NCBI GenBank assembly: GCA_028565635.1
Contig: JAOXYB010092383.1
Span: 1 to 22,115, forward strand
Reading direction: 5' to 3'
Origin: Phoronis ovalis
Lineage: Eukaryota; Phoronida; Phoronidae
DNA: 22,115 nucleotides
A program made the translations under genes and the position numbers. This document shows, piece after piece, positions 1 through 9,610 of this stretch (the first letter of the stretch is position 1; each line of letters starts with the position of its first letter). A model generated the notes under the pieces. That model ran no database searches. It was not told the origin of the DNA and was given only the letters and a program-made list of their open reading frames with translations.

Positions 1-855
1 TCCACACCTTAAGTTTGACACCCATAGCTCAAAGCGTCTCCAAGTTATAGACGTTTGAAAATTGGAAGGAAAAAAAAAGAAAAAAATAAAGAAAAAAAGA
101 TACAATCTCAATAGATTGCACTTGCTGTGCAACCTAAATACTGCTTCAAAATAGTTAGGAGGTGTATGATGATCAAAGGTATATGTTTATGTTTTTATTA
201 GACACTTATTGCAGATTATATCAAAGTGTCCTTTAATAACCTTATTCAACCATAAACTGTTTATGACTGAACCCTATTGTTTTACAATGTATGATTACTC
301 AGAGCCTTCAGAGAATCACCCAGTCTTGGCATCAGCAGCTGGTGGTTATAAACAGATGGACAAGATAAGAAGTGCTGATACTGCTTACATAACAAGTTTC
401 TGTTATTACACATTAAATATAATATTTAATAATAAGAAATTTGGGAAACTTTAAAACTACATGAAATTTTTTTTTTTCTGTACATGAAACAATGATGTAA
501 AATGTTTGTAGTTTGAACATTGAACTTGGGAATGATTACCTTGAACTATGTTGCTTATGTTTTCTTGGCTAATCAAACAAGGCATACTAAATTTTAATGT
601 CTGTATTTCAATTAAGTACACCATTTGGGTGATAGTCCACAAATTAAAGCAGCCAAATTAAAGCCTGAAAGCTTAATTGACGACCTCTATAGTGAGCAGG
701 GACTGTAGTATTTTTTGTCTAAGATGTTCAATATAGTTATTTTTTAAAGGCATACAGCAGTTTGAAAATGAGAGTTACGTGCTGCCAGTTTTTTCAATCA
801 TGTTGAGCGCCAAAACATCTTTTCAGCATGATAGCATACACGGCTCTCTAACCAG

Positions 856-872
856 GGTGGACTTGAACCACC
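856..872 (-). repeat. tRNA-like T-arm / B-box remnant
   Basis: On the minus strand this reads GGTGG-TTCAAGT-CCACC, a perfect five-base-pair T-arm with a seven-base loop. It contains GGTTCAAGTCC (859-869), which fits the RNA polymerase III B-box consensus. No full cloverleaf or clear A box accompanies it, so it is more likely a degraded tRNA-derived SINE than a tRNA gene. Confidence 0.35.
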
Positions 873-981
873 AATCCCTAGTCGCGTACTTGTTTCCTGC
901 CATATGAAAACTTTTCCATTTTTTTGCACTAAAATTCTTGCTTCTTAAACTGTCATTTCCACCTACTTTTGTAAGTTGCAG

Positions 982-1087
982 GGAGCTCGAACAGGTTTCC
1001 GAACATATGTACCTGCAGGCCAAGCAGCAGGAATTTTTATACAAAAACTGGACAAAATTGTTCAAATGGAAGGAAACAATCAAGTCA
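982..1087 (+). other. Orphan exon-like segment, 35 codons
   Basis: This 106-nt segment sits between a plausible acceptor (gtaagttgcag ending at 981) and a plausible donor (TCA|GTAAGG, GT at 1088). Read in the one open frame it gives 35 codons, starting ELEQVSEHMYLQAKQQ and ending FKWKETIKS. Its charged, glutamine-rich composition and GC-richer codons (GAG, CTC, CTG, CAG, AAG) look coding against the AT-rich surroundings. I do not recognise the family, and no partner exon on the plus strand joins it within this window. It could be an exon of a gene extending left of the window, a remnant of a retrocopy, or chance. Confidence 0.25.
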
Positions 1088-1099
1088 GTAAGGATTAAT

Positions 1100-1110
1100 G
1101 GTTCGAGTCC
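1100..1110 (+). repeat. B-box-like motif (possible SINE remnant)
   Basis: GGTTCGAGTCC matches the tRNA B-box consensus exactly and faces away from the minus-strand B box at 859-869. I see no A box at the right distance upstream and no cloverleaf. It could be the other end of a rearranged tRNA-derived SINE, or chance. Confidence 0.25.
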
Positions 1111-1666
1111 CCCGATGGTAAGGTATGCGTAAAATCAAGGTAACATCATCAATTCAGCCAATTGTAATTTATAAATTTTACATTTTGATGTCCATGTAGA
1201 TAAATCCAGACCTATTATTTTAATATTAATTATGACATCATTAAACTTAATATTTTTTAAGAATGAATGTGATTAATTCTTTCTAAGATTTCAAATCTGT
1301 GTAGACCCTGTGAAGATTAGAGCTCAAATGTACATTGTGGTAATTTGTTCTGACAAAAACAATTTCCTGCAGTGATTAAGGAAAGCCACATTTAAACCAC
1401 AAAAAAATTCAGTATGCTGGACTATAGGATGATGCTTATGACCAATATGATGTAATGTTAACATTTCAAACATGTAAATACTTGTTTGGTTTGTTTTTCA
1501 TCATTAAGATATCCTGGTGGTAAGATTTAATAGTAAGATTGGTGGATCCTAACCACAATGTAAGTACAAAAAATAAAGTATGGCTCAACAGGATGACACT
1601 AATAGATTAATAATAATTATCTATAACTTAACTACCTTGCTGTTTTGTCATCTATCTCATGATATA

Positions 1667-2097
1667 CAGTAAGGTATCGAAAAAGTTGGCACTTTTTGTG
1701 ATTTTTCAAGTTTAACTTTGAAATAAAAAAGAAACAAAATTTCCCTAGAATTAATTATAATTTCAATTTGTGCACTTGTAAGTTATTGTTGGATGGTCTG
1801 AAATTTTTTAATAATTCAAATAGTTTTAAATCATCTAATCACGGAAAGTCTGAATCTTGGTAGGAGCCTGCTAAAGCCATTGTCAAGGGATCAAAAAAGT
1901 TGGCATTTTTTGCATATTGTTTTTACGGCTTACTGGCGCACTCAACAAAATATCGCGATTAATCAGTATGTATATGATCTGCCCTATGCATTTTATATCT
2001 ATCATAACATTAGTGAAAAATGCCATTTTAAACTTCAGATGTCAACCCATGAAGTGCCAACTCATTCGATACTGCCAACTTTTTCAATACCTTACTG
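1667..2097. mobile_element. 431-bp TIR element (MITE-like)
   Basis: The two ends are inverted copies of a 25-bp sequence: left arm 1667-1691 (CAGTAAGGTATCGAAAAAGT..., ending TTGGCA) and right arm 2073-2097. They differ at one base (C/T at the twelfth position). The ends begin CAGT, as in many Tc1/mariner relatives. The left flank is TA and the right flank is CA, so a TA target duplication is possible but imperfect. The motif GTTGGCA recurs inside the element near 1896 and, inverted, near 2055. The short plus-strand frames at 1880-2117 do not resemble a transposase, so this is a non-autonomous element or relic. Confidence 0.75.
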
Positions 2098-2446
2098 CAA
2101 AGCATGATACAACGTAATAAAGTTTCAAATAAATATTATATATACACACCCTGTTTAATATTCTTGTTAGTTAAGATTTCCTGGCTTCAAACAAGATAAG
2201 CAGCTTTCCACAAAGAAGCTACAACTTGACCACAAAAAACATTGTATATGTTCAAGAGATTGTCAGTGTATGAGTAATCCTAATATCAATGGTTCCAACC
2301 AATTATCACTGCATGAATGACATTCATAACATACAAAATATATGATTTGTTTAAAGCATGAAATGTGTTAAAACTTTTGACATGTTTTACTCAAATATGA
2401 AGTACATTTACATGTAAAAATTTGATAGCATACTTCTCGTAAAATA
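2098..2446. other. Non-coding gap
   Basis: AT-rich sequence lying between the TIR element and the poly(A) signal of the minus-strand small gene. I see no coding, RNA or repeat signal in it. Confidence 0.5.
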
Positions 2447-2452
2447 TTTATT
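2447..2452 (-). terminator. Poly(A) signal AATAAA of the small minus-strand gene
   Basis: AATAAA on the minus strand lies about 51 nt beyond the stop codon of the small gene's last exon (stop 2503-2505). A canonical signal at this short distance supports that exon being terminal. Confidence 0.5.
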
Positions 2453-2502
2453 TTGTTCAAGTTAATATTCAAGCAAATTCAGCACAAAAATGTGTTTAAA
2501 TC

Positions 2503-4570
2503 TCAAGGAAACTCAGTCTCGAAAGCAGGGGAAGGAAATAGCCCCACATCAACACCATAAAGTTGTTCTACCATTGTCCTACAAACTGAGATTTGAATGG
2601 ATTATTAGTAGCAAGCAAATCATGTTATTATAAGATTGAAATTTACATGTTTTCCAAAATGTATATTTAAATGTTCAAGGATGTGTTCTGACAAGTTTTA
2701 TAAGAAATTAAATTCTGGTTATGTGTGATCACGTACCTGCGTGCGTTGGGCTTACCTGTTGAGATAAAGGGTTGGGACCATTGAATATGACATAATAACT
2801 ATTTAGGTATTGTTGTCTTTACCCTTTCCTTGTTATATTTCTATCAAGGGCTGCTAAAACATTACACCATTTTAGTAGTTTTTTTTCAAGACTCAGTATA
2901 ACAATCTCAGGAAACACAAAACATTAGGCTTTTAATGCAACTTTCAAAATAGCGTTTTAATGAAATTTTGAAAATACTGGTTTGCATCATACAAATGCCA
3001 CTATAATGTATTGCCTGTAGAAAATCAAAAGTAAACATAATTTTTAAGTTCTTAATTTACACACACCCTTTCCGGCTCATATTACTGAAAACTCATACAA
3101 CCCTCTTTTTCAACAGTTCGACATTTCAAAAACTGTAAACTCTGAAAGAATATAAATAATTACAAATGCAATAAAAAAATTTCTTAAGTATCAAATCTTT
3201 CTAAACTTGTTTGACACAGACTGCTAGTTATTCTTTTTGAGAGCCCAGAATTTCCCAAATTAAACATAGCTCAAATTTAACATATGACATTTGTCTAAAT
3301 TAATGCAACTCCCTAAAAACTAAGACAGTCAATTATTTTTGATCAAACCAGATAAAGAACATTTAATACTGCACTAATCAGAAGTGTGGTGTGTCACAAT
3401 TTTGTTAATTTGTTAACAAACAGTATTTGTAGTGAGCAGAAAAAACTTATGTATACCAGACTGGAGAATCATGATCAACGCCATTAAAGAAAAATCTTAA
3501 CTGTGTTAGGGTACCCAGAAAAGCTGCATTTGATTTTCTGGTTTACTTTCACAACATCAAGAATAACCTGTTAGCTCAAAGATTGCATAGCAGTGTTAAA
3601 ATAATTGTAAAAATTCTCCCATTTCTGTATGTCAAAAGGTTGAAAACATAATAGAAAAACCAGCAAGTTTATGTAGTGATACAGTTACCTATTAGAATGA
3701 CTGCAGACAAATATTTCTAAAATTCATAAAATCAGATTACAAGAAATCAAATCATAAAAAACACCGAAATATGGTACATGTCATTTCTGTCCTACATACA
3801 TCCCACAATCATATCCTATGATCAAATTTGATTTTATAAATGAATTCTGACAAGTTTTAAGGCTTGATCATGATTTAATTCATTAAATTCTCTTTCGTGA
3901 TAACTTCTTTAAAGAAATTCTTTTTAAGAAATTCTTGATTTATAATTTAGTAGAATTACTAGTACTTAATTGAATGAAACAAACTTTACCTGTCCAATTA
4001 GTTGAAAAAATATATCCAATTAACACAAGCTGACCTTAGAAATGTTCTGTTCTGTCATAAATAACACAAACAGGATGGGGTTATACTTGTGAGGATAATA
4101 TATACTACTCAGTATACATGTTAAACCTTACACTAGATAATAAACATGAAATAGTATGCAGGAATCTTTATAAAGGTAATGTATAATGTATTGCAAACTG
4201 AAACTGACTACTTTTTGGAACACAGTCTTAACAATCCAGTTAAATTTTTCTTAATATAAATTAAAGCGCATTTTCAATTTTTTTTATTTAACCCAATAAA
4301 CATTAGTTTTTAAATAGAAAACAACATTGTCCATCAATGCACTACACTGAACAATTCCTACAAGGATTTAACAATATTCCTACATCACTGAAATACAACA
4401 CAGTACAGGAAAGAATACTTACGTATGGCGCTTATATCTGCACAATGATTGTCCTCCCCACCTTTGTCCAGTGCAGGACAGGCTGATACTTTTAAAGGCT
4501 CGTCAAAGAAATCTTCAGGAGGTACAGGCATACAAGGTATTCTTGGTGGTGGTTCACAGCATGAGCTCAT
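2503..4570 (-). CDS. Small gene of unknown function, about 80 residues, three coding exons
   Basis: Exons on the minus strand are 4423-4570 (ATG at 4568-4570, or 5' UTR from 4600), 2737-2755 (a 19-nt microexon) and 2503-2578 (ending TGA). The lengths 148+19+76 give 81 codons. The first exon starts MSSCCEPPPRIPCMPVPPED. The microexon adds RKPNAR across its junctions, and the last exon runs TMVEQLYGVDVGLFPSPAFE to a stop. Phases agree (1, then 2), all sites are GT-AG, the first exon follows a strong TTTTTTCAG acceptor, and an AATAAA lies 51 nt past the stop. All three frames of the 30 nt between that acceptor and the ATG hit stops before entering this frame, so this ATG is the simplest start. 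The protein is rich in Pro and Cys, with no signal peptide or membrane segment. I do not recognise a family. An alternative splice skips the microexon and uses an acceptor at 2586-2587, which also stays in frame (76 residues). Confidence 0.45.
2586..4422 (-). other. Intronic sequence of the small gene
   Basis: Apart from the 19-nt microexon at 2737-2755 I see no further coding exon, RNA gene or defined repeat here. A TACTAAT branch-point-like motif lies about 18-26 nt upstream (minus sense) of the candidate acceptors for the last exon. Confidence 0.4.
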
Positions 4571-4957
4571 GACCGGAACACGATGTTAAGAGTTGAAAAT
4601 CTGAAAAAATGTAAACTTTTTTTCTTTAAAAAAGCAATTTTCCTTGAAGCTACTAGATCAACCAAAAACGTAAAGTTCCATATGCTGTCTTCGCCTTCAC
4701 AATTAAATATAACAGGAACCTGCTTAATTTACATGCATGACAATGCATAGTCTATTTCCTAGTAATTAAATGCTATGACAAATTGATTTTTAAATTTGAA
4801 TTTAAATGTTCATTGCTGAAATACATACTAACTAAGATTAGTAAGATCATAGAATTCACATTTTACTCTACAGAAATGCAATAAAAAGTGTCATCAACAA
4901 ATTTCCAAAAACTATTTGCCGAAAATATAACAGCTGACCTTGCTTGTGAAACAGTCT

Positions 4958-5260
4958 GGGGACACGTTTACATGTATGATGAATACCGGGGTATGGCACC
5001 CAAATGGGTCGGTTTTTTCACTGTTAAATCCCTAAAAATGGTTCCACTTTTCTCAGAAATCGTAACTAAAAATACAATTTTCCACAAAATCCCAAAAAAT
5101 GGGTTGCTTATTTTTCATGATTCCGTTTAAAGCTAGCGTTTCCAGGGAATTTTTCCAAAAGAAAACCTTAAAAATGAGTCCATTTTGTGACTGAAAACCC
5201 CAATAATGGGTCCATTTTAGAGACCAAAATCCTTAAATTCCCGGAGAGAAATTGTGCACC
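4958..5260 (+). repeat. Head-plus-minisatellite element, copy 1
   Basis: The head at about 4958-5010 contains GGGGACAC, then GAATACCGGGGTATGGCACC. It is followed by a degenerate tandem array with a period of roughly 30-36 bp. The recurring core is AAAATGGGTCCATTTT, seen near 5002, 5035, 5095, 5172 and 5203. A second copy with a closely matching head lies in the opposite orientation at 18134-18487. The plus-strand open frame across 4888-5130 is a by-product of this array. Its structure is that of a non-autonomous element carrying a central minisatellite, as described for several bivalve repeat families. Confidence 0.6.
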
Positions 5261-7477
5261 ACTATGATAAGATCTGATGGTGGCACTGCACGTAATCTTA
5301 ACAATGCCCATCACAGTAATATTCTGTTTATATCTATACCTAAAATTTCATCCTTAAGCATTTAGCCTTTCATTTAAAAAATCAACAAATAACACAGTAC
5401 CACATAATTACTAGAGCACAGATACTTACCAGCAAATACTAAACATCTGTGAGAAAATCAAACTAATAAATGTTGACTTCACTACAACAGACTAGTATTT
5501 AATCAGGCCAGACTAATTGTATTCAATATTAATTAACTGTAGTTTCAGCGATATGACACCTGGATCTCAGGAAATACAGGAAATGTACATGGTGTATTAT
5601 TTATACAATATTTTTTAAAATTCAAAGAAATAAGCTAGTGTCTAGAAATTATGAAAATAATCCTCCAATAAATTATTTATAACATCATGCACCTCCTGTT
5701 ACCATGGATACTAGAAAGCAGTTCAAAGCTCTCCTGAACTAATAATTACAAAATGTAGTTATAGTTAAATTTCGTACTATTTTTTCAGTTATACAATGAA
5801 ATTGATACTACCCTTATCATAAATGATATTTTATCATGACTACAACAAACATGACAAAACTCAATTATTACTAAATGTTCTATAATCTCTTATGCTTACA
5901 TGCAGTACATATATATGTATAAAAGCAATTTCTTACTATATCTTACCGTTACTGGGTACTGCAGTCGTTTATATCCTGCATCAAAATATGAACTTAATTA
6001 CCAGTATAACTTGCCTACAAATTGAGGAGAGTAGTACATTGAACCATAAATTGATACAGTTAATAGCTGCAGTTTTAATGGATAATGTCTTAGTACTGAT
6101 AGACCTTATTCATCATAAAACTCTCCTTATCATTTTGATGTGTGTGATTCATTAAAGCATGTATTAATATAACTAAAAAGACGAGATAACATATGCAGGG
6201 CAGATGTAATTATCTATTTTTCTTATAGAATGAAAAACTTTGTTCCTCTAGAGAAAATATTTCTACTATCTTACAATTAATTTTAGCTTAAGTAACAAAT
6301 TTTCTCATGTGAGTAGATCAGTTGTAAGCTGTTTTCTATTTCAGTGTAATCATTCATTATAACCCAATTTTAGCTTGGAATTCAATTACTGTAGTTGAAA
6401 AAAATACTATAATACTACAGGAACCTATGTGTAAGAGAAATTATTATGAATTTATGCATAACAAGTATGCCTCACCATTTTTACTGATTGTAAATTATGA
6501 AGTTCACAAGACAACATTTTTTATTAATAACCTTGTTAGTAAAATCTGTACAAACATATGGTAAGTTACAATAAATATGGGAGTATGTAGATGTGTTTCC
6601 TGATAATAGTGTTGTCCCTTTGGTATAAAAGATATTCGTTATATTCAACCCTTTGCATATTTAGCAATCAAAAAGCAGACAATTTTCTTTGATAATATAT
6701 CTACTTTGCTGTCTTCACAGTCAATGAAAGGTTCAGGAATTTGATTGACCCTTCCTCATATCGCAAGGCATTACATAAAAGTAATAAAACATGTACATGC
6801 ATTTTGATACCAAATAACGTCATACTGGTGGTTATTCGCTAAAATTCCACCAAGGGAGAACCACTAAAAATGTAAAATACCATTTAGTTATAGAATAGAA
6901 TAGTAAAACTGACAGAGAATATAACTAGCCCAAAACCTGTTTTTCATACAGTGTCTTGTTTATCACTGATGTGCCATCATCTTTGGGAGTTTTAAAATGA
7001 CAGGTAAAAGGTGTTGCTAACAATTATGACATATACTGTTAATACTGGCAGTAGTAATGGGTTAGTGATAATTGAAGCAAGCTTCAGTTCAAAGTTGCAG
7101 AAATTTCAATCATGGTAGAAGATTCATTTAAGATCTATTACTATTTAATATTTAATATATTTAACATCATAAATCTGTTTCTTAAACTAGTTTTGGCTAC
7201 AAGACCCAACTTATATTGCTTGCCTGCTGCTGAGTCGTAGGATTACAACTCTCTATGTGTTAAAAACTGTTGAAGTTTTTCAACTAAATTTTTTTTTCTA
7301 AAATTCACCTTGTGCACTAGATTGAATTAAACAACAAAAAACATTATTTATTGGATGAAAAACAATTTTTAACATATAGGGAAGCATACCAGGAGGACAT
7401 GACCACATGGCTCTGCCACAGCAAACCATAAACAGAAGGGTTATTAGTCCTAATAATAGGTCTAATACTGAAGTATT

Positions 7478-7857
7478 GGTCCTAACACTTTCCTATTCAA
7501 CTATCGTCTTTCGCAATTAACAAAAACTCACCGATACGATGACATTTTTCATGATACAGCAATACCACAATGGTCTTAGTTTGTTATTATCAAACGAAGA
7601 AAGTAGAAATCTATGCCTGTAAACCCCAGGTGTAAACAAGCTTCCCTAGGAGATGCCATTACACTTTTGTTACTTCGTATGTATTGAATTAAAATTTGGT
7701 AAAATTCAACAAACGTCGTGCCACAAGAAATATATTTTTCACTTATAATTAATAATAACAAACTAAAAGACCATCGGAGCATTGTCGTATGAGAACTTTC
7801 ACTGTTTTTGTTAATTTCGAAAGACGATAGTTTTTTTAACAAGAAAGTGTTAGTACC
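7478..7857. mobile_element. 380-bp TIR element (MITE-like)
   Basis: Left arm 7478-7527 and right arm 7804-7857 are inverted copies of one another. Matching blocks are GGTCCTAACACTTTC (7478-7492) with 7843-7857 (one mismatch), CTATCGTCTTTCG (7501-7513) with 7818-7830 (perfect), and AATTAACAAAAAC (7515-7527) with 7804-7816 (perfect). A few indels separate the first two blocks. The interior has no transposase. The minus-strand open frame 7576-7899 crosses the right arm and is not a gene. Confidence 0.7.
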
Positions 7858-7935
7858 CCGGGATAATATCCCGTACAATACGTCAGACGTTGGGCACATT
7901 ATTATGACTAAATACTACATTATAGATGTACTTAC

Positions 7936-8010
7936 CTTCGTTCAGTGACAGTGCGGGATTGTAGGTATATCTAGTCATATCAAAACACGTTCACGTTCTT
8001 TTGATTTACA
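7936..8010 (-). other. Possible 5' exon of the small gene
   Basis: A strong donor (GAACGAAG|GTAAGT) lies at 7930-7935 on the minus strand, with a possible acceptor (TTTGCAG) just above 8010. An ATG at 7976-7978 opens 14 codons (MTRYTYNPALSLNE). Joining this in phase to the 29-nt candidate at 5947-5975 would continue GYKRLQYPVT. This may be a coding first exon of a longer isoform or only 5' UTR with a chance open frame. Confidence 0.25.
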
Positions 8011-8505
8011 CTGCAAACTGGCAACTCCCTAAGGGAGCAAATAAAAATTAATTGATCTTCGTGAAGTTGGTAGATGAGAATGAGGAACCCCGCGGAGAGC
8101 TTCAAGTATCTCGCTGTACGTTTCCAACTCACGATAATTCACGACTGGAATAACATTTTTTTAAACACTGTATTACAACTGTCAACTTAAAAGAAGATAA
8201 AACGCGGAAATCAGCATGTACACGACGTTACAAAAATTGTCGGCCTAAACAAAAGTCGAAAATGTTCAGTATTTTGATCCGCGGCGGGTTGATCTACCTT
8301 CAGAAGACTGATATTCTCAGGATTTTTCAAAGAACTCTTATAAGTATTTTATATAAAAGACATCCAATGCATCTGACGTAGACTATTGCACTGCCCTTAA
8401 TGAAAAACTTACCGTATCAATTTATTTACAAGTGAAAGTTGAAACTACCCAGATTTCACACGGTTTCTTGCTGCCGCCTGTTATCAAAAAGCTTGTCGTT
8501 ATTGT

Positions 8506-8520
8506 ACGCTAGATGGCACT
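8506..8520 (+). promoter_or_regulatory. CTCF-like motif, rightward
   Basis: ACGCTAGATGGCACT fits 13 of 15 positions of the CTCF core CCASYAGRKGGCRSY, with mismatches only in the first three bases. It shares 13 of 15 bases with the inverted motif at 9106-9120. CTCF is conserved across bilaterians, but binding here is inference. Confidence 0.35.
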
Positions 8521-9105
8521 TCGTTGTTTTTTGTCTAAAAGCCACAATTTAAACAACATAGATTTGTAGTAATAAATAATATAAATAATCAGTTTTATAA
8601 AGAAATAAAAATGAAGTAATTTCCGAGAAAATCTGTTTTATTACAAGGCGAATATTCATTTACGACATGGCGACACCTTTTACGGCACCAGGTAAAAGGT
8701 AACCAAGCATTGATAAACAACTTTGCATGGGTCACCACACATTGCAGGTATCTCCCGAGTCCACGCATAACCACAGGGCTTAAAGCTCTATCTTCCTTAC
8801 AGTTCAAATGTGGCGTTGACTCTCGCGTTGTTAACATTATTTAATGCGATAAGACAGAGATTATTCGCTACTTCAGTATTTGTTTATTTTATTTTTAATT
8901 TAAGTCCAGAAGATAAACAGGTACTGACATCATCTTGATTGTGCGGACATCCTGCGATAAAAATAAATTATTACCAAGATTTCTTAGTCATAGTATTTGT
9001 AGATATTTAACATTAGGACTCACTAGATTCTAACAGTGCTTGTGTAGAAATATATTTATTCGAAAATTTATAGGTATTCAGTATTTACTGTGTTCGACTA
9101 TTAAT

Positions 9106-9120
9106 AGTGCCATCTGGCGG
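9106..9120 (-). promoter_or_regulatory. CTCF-like motif, leftward
   Basis: On the minus strand this reads CCGCCAGATGGCACT and fits 14 of 15 positions of the CTCF core. With the plus-strand motif at 8506-8520 it forms a convergent pair about 600 bp apart, in the gap between the small gene's 5' end and the peroxidase 3' end. Confidence 0.4.
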
Positions 9121-9160
9121 GCACAATCAATGGAACTATGGGAACTGTAGGAGGGGTATC

Positions 9161-9410
9161 GCGAGCAGCGAGCATTTGGTCTGTTAAGTGCGAGCAGCGA
9201 GCATTGGCTTGGTCTGTTAAGTGCGAGCAGCGAGCATTGTCTTTTGGCGAACATTATCTTGCATAATTTAGTGTACTTTTTTTGTTTTGACGACGTTTTT
9301 TTTTTTTTGGTTGTCGATTTTTTTGGTGACCTCCTTTTTTTTTTTTTGGTTGTCAATTTTTCTTCTTAAGTGCGAGCAGGGAGCATTGCCGATTTTCAAG
9401 TGCGAGCATT
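9161..9410. repeat. GCGAGCAGCGAGCATT repeat cluster with poly-T spacers
   Basis: The motif GTGCGAGCAGCGAGCATT occurs at 9188-9205 and 9221-9238. A copy lacking the first two bases starts at 9161, a copy with one change lies at 9370-9387, and a shortened copy at 9400-9410. The first three are separated by GGTCTGTTAA, making a unit of about 33 bp. Between the third and fourth copies is a duplicated block of T runs plus GGTTGTCRATTTTT (about 9294-9330 and 9334-9364). The minus-strand frame at 9078-9356 simply translates these repeats (CSLLALNRP twice) and poly-Lys from poly-T, so it is not a protein gene. Confidence 0.6.
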
Positions 9411-9610
9411 GTACCTTGGGGGTACCCCCTACCCCCCTCAACTATACAAAAAGCACTATCACTTATGATCTATAATGACAACACAATTTTTTAATAGTGA
9501 ATTTATTGCGTGATGATACACTGGAGCATGAAAATCAAGTGTACAATTAATCTTTTAATAGAACAAGGCAAAGAAGTTATATGAAGTCTTTTATATTGCT
9601 TTTCTAAGGG

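Larger units (their letters stand above)
1..1666. other. Non-coding AT-rich stretch
   Basis: I see no gene here that I can support. There is an A-rich purine tract at 68-99 and a T run near 469-478. An open frame at 209-454 (plus) follows a possible splice acceptor (ttattgcag, ending at 214) but has no good donor, so I do not call it an exon. An exon-like segment at 982-1087 and two tRNA-like B-box motifs are listed separately. Confidence 0.5.
4601..7935 (-). other. Long intron or 5' region of the small gene
   Basis: The region contains the tandem-repeat element at 4958-5260 and the TIR element at 7478-7857. Two possible minus-strand microexons with good splice sites also lie here: 5430-5446 (17 nt, acceptor TTTTCTCACAG, donor GTAAGT) and 5947-5975 (29 nt, acceptor GATGCAG, donor GTAAGA). 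Both are uncertain. The plus-strand frame at 5892-6155 is AT-rich and looks like chance. Confidence 0.35.
8011..9160. other. Non-coding gap with possible promoter of the small gene
   Basis: Somewhat richer in CpG than its surroundings (for example near 8090-8110 and 8275-8290), as expected near a promoter for the minus-strand gene, but I see no clear core promoter element. Open frames at 8595-8837 (minus) and a short ATGGCGACACC start at 8668 (plus) do not extend into supported genes. Confidence 0.35.

Noticed and set aside
209-454. Plus-strand frame after a ttattgcag acceptor
   Set aside because: No usable donor, no canonical ATG at its beginning and no family match, so it was left as non-coding.
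856-872. Functional tRNA gene
   Set aside because: A good T-arm is present, but there is no acceptor stem, D-arm or anticodon arm in register.
4888-5130. Plus-strand 80-codon frame
   Set aside because: It covers the head and first units of the tandem-repeat element, and its peptide shows the DNA periodicity.
5892-6155. Plus-strand 87-codon open frame, hydrophobic
   Set aside because: AT-rich codons, no family likeness and no splice context. The hydrophobicity follows from base composition.
7576-7899. Minus-strand 107-codon open frame
   Set aside because: It spans the right inverted repeat of the 7478-7857 element and has no recognisable domain.
8595-8837. Minus-strand 80-codon frame, and a plus-strand ATGGCGACACC start with donor-like GTAAAA near 8700
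   Set aside because: Neither joins to another exon in an open phase. The next plausible acceptors downstream give early stops.
9078-9356. Minus-strand open frame with Lys-rich start and CSLLALNRP repeats
   Set aside because: The Lys run is poly-T read on the other strand and the peptide repeat is the GCGAGCAGCGAGC DNA repeat, so there is no independent sign of coding.
9161-9410. Possible CRISPR-like array
   Set aside because: The repeats are uneven and imperfect, the spacers between the first three copies are the same GGTCTGTTAA, and the context is eukaryotic.
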